Shown piece by piece: positions 8,003-13,080 of a stretch of DNA of 15,699 nt. The stretch comes from JAKLKS01 sp964370855 (lineage in GTDB: Bacteria; Planctomycetota; JAJSAM01; JAKLKS01), in assembly GCA_964370855.1 (NCBI GenBank), contig CAYJMF010000106.1, positions 1-15,699 on the forward strand, in the 5' to 3' direction. Numbering within the stretch: position 1 is the first letter of the stretch; the number at the start of each line of letters is the position of its first letter. The notes under the pieces are model-generated. The model was not told the origin of the DNA. It was given only the letters and a program-made list of their open reading frames with translations, and searched no databases. Made by a program: the position numbers and the translations under genes.

Positions 8003-8022
8003 GTGCCTGGCACAGGGTGGAG
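8000..8022 (+). repeat. Left inverted repeat of the CHAD/RAYT unit
   Basis: These 23 bases are the exact reverse complement of 10240-10262. The first three (TAG) are the stop codon of the second kinase gene. The preceding base makes GTAG, the tetranucleotide that precedes the palindrome in known REP elements. After a 9-base spacer, a second block (8032-8045, containing the palindrome GGAATATTCC) matches the complement of 10227-10240 at 13 of 14 positions. Confidence 0.85.
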
Positions 8023-8046
8023 TCGATTCTCGGGGAATATTCCGCA

Positions 8047-8943
8047 CTACCAGCGCGCCTCGAATCGGGAGACGAGGACCCGGGGCTTCTCGGCGTAGAT
8101 CCGGCGGCCGACGGTCCGGGCCTGGCCCTGGAACTCCGCCCTCCTCCGCGCCATCAGGCCGAGGATGGCCTGCACGGGATCGACGCCCCCGAAGGACTCC
8201 GGCTCCGAGCGCATGACGGGGGCGAGGACGGCCAGGTCGTGGTCGTTCCCCAGCGCGTCGGAGAGGGTCTTCATCTCCCGGCCGTAGGCGTCCATCACCT
8301 TGGGCCACACGTTGCGCAGGAGCCGCACGTGGTACCAGTGGTCCTTCACCCGCTTCCGCCACTCGTGGAGGTTCACGTCGGAGGGTTCCTCCGTCGCCCG
8401 GACCATGCAGGCGCGCCCCTGGCGGTACACCCGCTCGAGCCCGGGGCCGATGGTCTTGAACCCCTGGTCCCGCACGGGCCAGAGCCGGACCCGGAGAAGC
8501 GCCTCGGAGAGTCCCACCGCCACCCCCGCGGCCCTCGCCTCGAGCCCCTCGACCCCCTCGGGCCCCTCGGAGATGCGCGCGAGCCGGGCCTCCAGCCCGC
8601 GCCGCGCCGGTGCCCCCGTCTCCTCGCCCAGTTCCCGGGGGAACCGCTTCCGCAGCAGGTCGAAGGACTCGATCATCGCCACCGCGTCCCTGACCGAGGA
8701 CAGGGTCCGCCCCGTGTCCCGGTACCAGGCGTTCTCGGAGAGGAACATCTCCTCGCCGAGGGCGCTGCGGGCGAGGCGGAGGGTCGCGCGGATCATCTTG
8801 AACCGCTTCCGCGCCTCGTGGACCCCCTCGTGCCGATCCCTCCGGCCCCCCGTCAGATCCTCCACGGCCCCGCGGATCTGCTCCCGGACGACGCGGCGGA
8901 GCCCGATATCGACCCGTTCCCTGGACCGCAGTCGGTAGCCCAT
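8047..8943 (-). CDS. CHAD domain protein
   Basis: A 298-residue all-helical protein with the hallmarks of the CHAD (conserved histidine alpha-helical) domain: VHEARKRFKMIRATLRL (41-57, His42) and LSSVRDAV (81-88, Asp86) in the first half, then LHEWRKRVKDHWYHVRLL (192-209, His193) and LGNDHDL (231-237) in the second. CHAD domains bind polyphosphate through a basic groove, and the clustered Arg/Lys here fit that. No CYTH/triphosphatase domain is fused, and there is no polyphosphate kinase or phosphate transporter beside it. The ATG lies in the palindrome ATGGGCCCAT; the ribosome binding site is weak (AGGAT). It converges on the second kinase gene and is divergent from the transposase gene. It lies inside the inverted-repeat unit, so it may be cargo. 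Confidence 0.9.
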   Translation of the reverse strand: MGYRLRSRERVDIGLRRVVREQIRGAVEDLTGGRRDRHEGVHEARKRFKMIRATLRLARSALGEEMFLSENAWYRDTGRTLSSVRDAVAMIESFDLLRKRFPRELGEETGAPARRGLEARLARISEGPEGVEGLEARAAGVAVGLSEALLRVRLWPVRDQGFKTIGPGLERVYRQGRACMVRATEEPSDVNLHEWRKRVKDHWYHVRLLRNVWPKVMDAYGREMKTLSDALGNDHDLAVLAPVMRSEPESFGGVDPVQAILGLMARRRAEFQGQARTVGRRIYAEKPRVLVSRFEARW

Positions 8944-9044
8944 GGGCCCATCCTATTTCCGGAGTGTGAAGAACCGATGTTCTGCTGGAAGGCGACCGGG
9001 TGACCATCCGCGGGCCCGGTCCCTCCGGAATCCCGCCCCCGACT

Positions 9045-9071
9045 GTAGCCGGACCTGCGTCCGCGGTCCGG
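9045..9071 (+). repeat. Candidate REP-type hairpin with GTAG head
   Basis: GTAG (9045-9048) is followed at once by a 7-bp stem, CCGGACC (9049-9055) with GGTCCGG (9065-9071), and a 9-base loop. GTAG plus hairpin is the layout of REP elements bound by RAYT proteins. It lies in the 160-bp gap between the CHAD and transposase starts, so it could instead be an operator or leader hairpin. A second 7-bp stem (9070-9076 with 9084-9090) follows directly. Confidence 0.35.
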
Positions 9072-9090
9072 GGAGGAGTTCCCCCTCCCC

Positions 9091-9099
9091 GGAAGGGAG
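9091..9099 (+). promoter_or_regulatory. Ribosome binding site deciding a TTG start
   Basis: GGAAGGGAG ends 4 bases before TTG at 9104. It supports TTG as the transposase start, because the family's conserved N-terminus begins within eight codons. The in-frame ATG at 8942 would add 54 residues without recognisable features. Confidence 0.5.
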
Positions 9100-9103
9100 C
9101 CCC

Positions 9104-10192
9104 TTGCCGCGTCCGCCCCGCATCGACTACCCCGGCGCCTGGCACCATGTCTACAACCGCGGCGTCGCCCGCAGGACGATCCTGGAGAGCGACGTGGACG
9201 CACGGATGTTCCTGGCCCTCCTGGCCAGGCAGGTCCGGGGAGGTCTCGTCGAGGTCCATGCCTTCGCCCTGATGCAGACCCACTACCACCTCCTCCTCCG
9301 GAGCCCCCTCGGCCGCCTCCCCCGGGCCATGGCCCGCCTCCAGGACGGCTACTCCCACTGGTTCAACCGCACGCGAGGCCGGGACGGCCCCCTGTTCCGG
9401 GGCAGGTACGGAAGCCGGGTCGTGGAGAGCGACGCGCACTGGTTCGCCGTGGTGCCCTACATCCACGACAACCCCGTCGCGGCCGGGATGGTGCCGCGGG
9501 CGGAGGACCATCCCTACTCCAGCGCCGGCGCCTACCTCCGGGGGGCGGGTCCTCCCTGGCTCCGGAGGGATGTCGTCGAGGCGGAGTTCGGCACCCGCCG
9601 CCGCCAGGGTCCGACGGCGCCACCGGCCCCCTCCCTCCGGTGGCTGGTGGGACGCTGGCTGCACGGGCCGAGGGCCGCGGGCATCCGGGATCCGCTGGAC
9701 GAAGTCGCGGGCCTGAACTCCGACGGGGTCCGCCTCTGGATGGAGCGCAACGCGCGGCTCGCCGACGGAACGCTCCCCGGCTGGACCATGGCCTCGCCCG
9801 AAACGGTGAGAGTCGCCGTGAAGGAGCGGTGGGAAGGCCTGCGCGAACCCGGCTCCGGGCCCGGGGCGGTTCCATGGCCCGGTCCGGAGGCGGTGGAGGC
9901 CGGCGTGCTCCGCGCCTTCTGCGGCCTGTCCGTCCGGGAGGTGGCGGCCCGGCTGGAACTCCCTGCCTGGAAGACCAAGGATCTCGTCCTGGAGTACGGC
10001 CTCCGCTTCCGGGAGTCCCCGGCCTTCCGGGAGGCCATGTCAACGCTCCTGCAGGAGTGCCTGGGGAGGGATCACCCGGTGGGAGGAGACCGCTGGGGAG
10101 AGCGGTGGGTGATGGGGTGGGCCACGGCCGGCCCCCGTTCGAGGGCGGACCGGCACGGGGAACGGCTCAAAGGGGCATCGAAGGCCGGTTGA
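9104..10192 (+). CDS. REP-associated tyrosine (Y1/HUH) transposase, long RAYT type
   Basis: A 362-residue single-strand DNA transposase of the IS200/IS605-related RAYT group. Residues 7-20 (IDYPGAWHHVYNRG) are the family's N-terminal signature. The metal-binding HUH pair is in MQTHYHLLL (His60, His62). GPLFRGRYGSRVVE (95-108) and VVPYIHDNPVAAGMV (116-130) follow; Tyr119 is the likely nucleophile by comparison with the YIxxNP tyrosine of RAYTs. Catalytic residues are intact. A C-terminal extension of about 190 residues includes a helix-turn-helix-like segment (about 272-300, AFCGLSVREVAARLELPAW) resembling the DnaA-C-like tails of long RAYTs. The TTG start is chosen for its ribosome binding site. 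Its repeats probably are those at 7977, 8000 and 10240. It converges on the oligopeptidase gene. Confidence 0.9.
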   Translation: MPRPPRIDYPGAWHHVYNRGVARRTILESDVDARMFLALLARQVRGGLVEVHAFALMQTHYHLLLRSPLGRLPRAMARLQDGYSHWFNRTRGRDGPLFRGRYGSRVVESDAHWFAVVPYIHDNPVAAGMVPRAEDHPYSSAGAYLRGAGPPWLRRDVVEAEFGTRRRQGPTAPPAPSLRWLVGRWLHGPRAAGIRDPLDEVAGLNSDGVRLWMERNARLADGTLPGWTMASPETVRVAVKERWEGLREPGSGPGAVPWPGPEAVEAGVLRAFCGLSVREVAARLELPAWKTKDLVLEYGLRFRESPAFREAMSTLLQECLGRDHPVGGDRWGERWVMGWATAGPRSRADRHGERLKGASKAG

Positions 10193-10239
10193 GGCGTCGG
10201 AGGCGGTTCCGGTCCCGAGGGTCGCCGCGGAAAATTCCC

Positions 10240-10262
10240 CTCCACCCTGTGCCAGGCACCTA
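10240..10262 (-). repeat. Right inverted repeat of the CHAD/RAYT unit
   Basis: Exact reverse complement (23 of 23) of 8000-8022. Read on the minus strand, its first three bases are the TAG stop of the prolyl oligopeptidase gene (complement 10260-10262). The inner block 10227-10240 overlaps it by one base, so this side lacks the extra 10 bases seen on the left. It lies 47 bases after the transposase stop. Confidence 0.85.
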
Positions 10263-12302
10263 GCGGAAGCACCTTTCGAGGAAGCAGAGCATGTCGATGC
10301 TGCGGTCGATGAGGATGCGGGTGGGGGCGCCCATGCCGTGGCCGGAGCGGATGTCCACGCGGAGGAGAACGGGGGCCGGGCCGCCCTGGGCCTCGGCCAG
10401 CGCGGCGGCGAACTTGTAGGAGTGGCCGGGGACGACGCGGTCGTCGTGGTCCGAGGTCGTGATCAGGGTCGGGGGATAGGCGGTCCCGGGGCGGAGGTTG
10501 TGGAGCGGGGAGTAGGAGAGCAGGGTCCGGAACTGGGCCGCGTCGTCGCTGGTGCCGTACTCCGCGGACCAGGCCCACCCGATGGTGAACTTGTGGTAGC
10601 GCAGCATGTCCATCACCCCCACGGCGGGCAGGGCGGCGCCGTACAGGTCCGGGTTCCTCGTCATGCAGGCCCCGACGAGGAGGCCCCCGTTGCTGCCCCC
10701 GCTGATGGCGATGCGCCCGGGCCGCGACCACCCGCTCGACGCCAGCCACCGCGCCGCCGCCTCGAAGTCCTCGAAGGCCCGCGGCCGGTCGTCGAGGATG
10801 GCCGCCCGGTGCCACTCCTCGCCGTACTCGCCGCCGCCCCGGAGGTTCGGGACGGCGAGCACGCCGCCCCTCTCCATCCAGACGAGGTGGGCCACGGAGA
10901 AGAAGGGCTGGAGGGAGACGTTGAACCCGCCGTAGGCGTAGAGGAGGACCGGACGCTCGCCGTCCGGCGCGACGTCCCTCCGCCGCGCCACGAACATCGG
11001 GACGCGGGTCCCGTCGGCGCTCGTGACGAAGACCTGCTCCGCGACGAACTCCCCGCGGTCGAAGTCGGCCCTCGGCGCGCGGAACATCTCCACGGTCCCC
11101 GCCGCCGCGTCGCAGCGGAGGATGGCGGCCGGCGTGAAGAAGTCGGTGTAGACGAGGAACGCCTCCGGCGACTCCCGCCGCCCCGACACCCCCGTGGCCT
11201 GCCCCGCGCCGGGCAGGGGGAGGACGCGCTCCAGGGTCCCGTCGAGGGCGTGCAGGCGCATCTCGCTCTTCGCGTCCCGCATGGAGAGGGTGAGGAACCG
11301 CCCCCCGCACAGGGTCGCCGACTCCAGCGTGTCCCCGCCCTCGGGGATGACCGTGGTCCAGCGCTCCCGCGCCGGGTCCCGCGCGTCCACGGCCACGAGC
11401 CGCCCCCGCGGGGCGCCGCTGCGGGTGAGGATCCAGAGCCGGTCCCCGTCGTTGTCCACGAACTCGTAGGAGGCGTCGGCCTCGTCGAGGAGCGGCCGCA
11501 CGCCGGAGGCGGGGTCCCGGAGGTCGAGGAGGTAGATGCGGTTCTCCGGCTGGGACCCCTCCCAGACGTGGATCACGAGCCAGCGCCCGTCCTCCGTGGC
11601 GTGGCCTCCGAATCCCCAGCGGGGATGGTCGGGGCGCGCGTAGACGACGGCGTCGGCGGACTGGGGATCCCCGAGGCGGTGGAAGCAGAGCTTCTGGTTC
11701 TCGTTGACGCCCTCGTACTCGCTGCCCGCGGCGGGTTCGTCGTAGCGCCCGTACCAGAACCCCGACCCGTCCCGCGCCCAGGAGGCGCCGGAGAACTTCG
11801 ACCAGCGCAGGAGGTCGGGCCGGTCCTTCCCCGAGGCCGCGTCCTTCACCCGCCACTCCATCCAGTCGGACCCGGCGCTGGAGAGGGCGTAGGCGAGCAG
11901 GCTCCCGTCGGGGCTCGGCTCCCAGCCCACGAGGGCCGTGGTGCCGTCGGCGGAAAGGCCGTTGGGATCCAGGAGGACGCGGGGCGGGGCCCCGGCCCCG
12001 TCCTCCCCGGCCCCGTCCTCGACGAAGAGGACCGGCTGGTCCTGGAGCCCGTCGTTGCGGGTGTAGAAGAGGCGGGCCCCCTCCCTGCGGGGGACGCCGA
12101 AGCGCTCGAAATCCCAGAGCGCCCTCACCCGGGCGGCGATGGCCTCCCGGCCGGGGACGGCCTCGAGCCAGGCGCGGGTCCGGGCGTTCTGCCCCGCGAC
12201 CCAGTCCGCCACCTCCGGAGCGTCGGTGTCCTCGAGCCACCGGAACGGATCGGCGACGCGGGTGCCGTGGTAGTCGTCGACCTGATCGACCTTTCGCGTC
12301 AC
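10260..12302 (-). CDS. Prolyl oligopeptidase (peptidase family S9A)
   Basis: A 680-residue serine peptidase of normal family length that cleaves after proline in short peptides. YHGTRVADPFRWLED at 11-25 is the family N-terminal signature. A beta-propeller occupies about 70-420, and the alpha/beta-hydrolase domain follows. YAYGGFNVSL (455-464) and NLRGGGEYGEEWH (486-498) are S9A marks. The nucleophile is Ser537 in GGSNGG, the acid lies in DHDDRVVP (618-625), and His655 is in RSGHGMG. All catalytic parts are present. There is no signal peptide, so it is cytoplasmic. The GTG start has GGAGG five bases upstream; the open frame continues some 300 codons further but through homopolymer runs and across the next gene, so that extension is rejected. 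The stop codon lies in the transposon-type repeat. No operon partner is evident; the next minus-strand gene is 143 bp upstream. Confidence 0.95.
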   Translation of the reverse strand: MTRKVDQVDDYHGTRVADPFRWLEDTDAPEVADWVAGQNARTRAWLEAVPGREAIAARVRALWDFERFGVPRREGARLFYTRNDGLQDQPVLFVEDGAGEDGAGAPPRVLLDPNGLSADGTTALVGWEPSPDGSLLAYALSSAGSDWMEWRVKDAASGKDRPDLLRWSKFSGASWARDGSGFWYGRYDEPAAGSEYEGVNENQKLCFHRLGDPQSADAVVYARPDHPRWGFGGHATEDGRWLVIHVWEGSQPENRIYLLDLRDPASGVRPLLDEADASYEFVDNDGDRLWILTRSGAPRGRLVAVDARDPARERWTTVIPEGGDTLESATLCGGRFLTLSMRDAKSEMRLHALDGTLERVLPLPGAGQATGVSGRRESPEAFLVYTDFFTPAAILRCDAAAGTVEMFRAPRADFDRGEFVAEQVFVTSADGTRVPMFVARRRDVAPDGERPVLLYAYGGFNVSLQPFFSVAHLVWMERGGVLAVPNLRGGGEYGEEWHRAAILDDRPRAFEDFEAAARWLASSGWSRPGRIAISGGSNGGLLVGACMTRNPDLYGAALPAVGVMDMLRYHKFTIGWAWSAEYGTSDDAAQFRTLLSYSPLHNLRPGTAYPPTLITTSDHDDRVVPGHSYKFAAALAEAQGGPAPVLLRVDIRSGHGMGAPTRILIDRSIDMLCFLERCFR

Positions 12303-12307
12303 GGGTG

Positions 12308-12312
12308 CCTCC
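12308..12312 (-). promoter_or_regulatory. Ribosome binding site GGAGG for the GTG start
   Basis: GGAGG on the minus strand, five bases before the GTG at complement 12300-12302. It fixes the oligopeptidase start at the point where family similarity begins. Confidence 0.65.
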
Positions 12313-12344
12313 GGGGAGCGGGCCGGGGGAAGGGTACCGCAGGC

Positions 12345-12423
12345 CGCCCCCCAGGGGGGGGGGCAGGGGGGGGGGGGGGGGGGCGCCCCCCGGCCCCCCC
12401 CCCGGGGGGCGGCGACGGGGGGG
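12345..12423. repeat. Cluster of G and C homopolymers (up to G18)
   Basis: On the + strand this holds C6 before A, G10 (12354-12363), G18 (12366-12383), C6, C10 (12394-12403), G6 (12404-12409) and G7 (12417-12423). It fills most of the 143-bp gap between the unrecognised gene and the oligopeptidase gene. The G and C runs can pair as hairpins or form G-quadruplexes, and their lengths are prone to both biological slippage and sequencing error. No promoter-like sequence is visible in it. Confidence 0.85.
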
Positions 12424-12445
12424 CGGAGGCGGCCCGCCGCGCGGC

Positions 12446-12952
12446 TCACGCCCGGGGGATGACGTCGCACCGGGCGACGGCGGCGGCGAAGTCCTCCAGC
12501 GCCACGGAGAGGAAGTCCCGGAGGTCCCCGAGGTCCGCCGCGGTGTCGTCGGACATCACGTGGCGGAAGGTGCAGGGCGCCTCGGGAAGGGGGGTGCGGG
12601 GGTCGTCCACGCGCCAGGTGACCTCGAGGACGGCGACGCGGATGTCCTCGAAGACGGGGGGGTGGAACCCGACCCGGAGCCAGGGGGGGAACCGCTCCGG
12701 GAGGCGGGCCCCGGGGATGGCCTCGATGCGGAGCTCCTCGGGGGTGCTCTTCGGCCGGAGGCCGAGGCCGGCGAGGACCGGCTCCGCGGAACGGAGCATG
12801 TCCGACGTCTCCCTCCAGGCGCCCCTCTCCAGGTGGCGGCGGCGGGCGCGGGCCGCGGCGGGGTCGTCGGCCCGGGCGACGGCCTTCTGGGACGCCTCCG
12901 CCCGGATGCCGTCCACCAGGTCCTTCAGCCTGCGGCCGAACTCGTTGGTCAC
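12446..12952 (-). CDS. Unrecognised 168-residue soluble protein
   Basis: Not recognised. The GTG start is strongly supported by GGAGGAGG a few bases upstream. Residues 1-60 look helical and charged (RRLKDLVDGIRAEASQK, then ARARRRHLERGAWRETSDM). Residues about 70-130 look beta-rich, with PPWLRVGFHPP and DIRVAVLEVTWRVDDP. The C-terminal part (about 135-160) is acidic and helical. It has no signal peptide and no membrane segment; its two cysteines (127, 162) do not form a metal motif. A TATCAT -10-like box lies on the minus strand at 12971-12976. It is divergent from the cytochrome gene across 128 bp and 143 bp upstream of the oligopeptidase gene. It may be cytoplasmic; no function is proposed. 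Confidence 0.75.
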   Translation of the reverse strand: MTNEFGRRLKDLVDGIRAEASQKAVARADDPAAARARRRHLERGAWRETSDMLRSAEPVLAGLGLRPKSTPEELRIEAIPGARLPERFPPWLRVGFHPPVFEDIRVAVLEVTWRVDDPRTPLPEAPCTFRHVMSDDTAADLGDLRDFLSVALEDFAAAVARCDVIPRA

Positions 12953-13037
12953 GGATCCTCCTCCGGCGGGATGATACCGGATCGCGGCATGTCACACGCC
13001 TTCCCCGACGGCCCGATGACGCCCGCCCTGCGGTGTC

Positions 13038-13043
13038 TATACT
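13038..13043 (+). promoter_or_regulatory. Candidate -10 box (TATACT) for the cytochrome gene
   Basis: TATACT lies 37 bases before the cytochrome ATG in the 128-bp divergent gap, the same hexamer as upstream of the hydrolase gene. No clear -35 is visible at the right spacing, so an activator or another sigma factor may be needed. Confidence 0.35.
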
Positions 13044-13080
13044 GGTCCCCGTCGTCGTCCATCCAGGCGGGGGGAACTCC

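Larger units (their letters stand above)
8000..10262. mobile_element. Putative RAYT-associated unit with CHAD gene as cargo
   Basis: A 2263-bp segment bounded by a perfect 23-bp inverted repeat (8000-8022 and 10240-10262) with partly matching inner blocks. It holds two divergent genes: a CHAD protein (-) and a Y1/HUH transposase of REP-associated type (+). Both outer genes end exactly with the TAG of the repeats. RAYTs normally mobilise REP sequences rather than themselves with cargo, so whether the entire unit moves as one is uncertain. The alternative is that REP-like sequences settled independently in two convergent intergenic gaps. No target-site duplication is evident, consistent with HUH chemistry. 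Confidence 0.5.

Noticed and set aside
7977..8015. CRISPR array from the 25-base spaced repeats
   Set aside because: There are only two direct copies of 14 bases with an 11-base gap, and no cas genes; they match the inverted copy flanking the transposase unit.
8942..9103. ATG 8942 as the transposase start
   Set aside because: It adds 54 residues without family similarity and overlaps the CHAD start; the ATG exists on both strands because ATGGGCCCAT is a palindrome.
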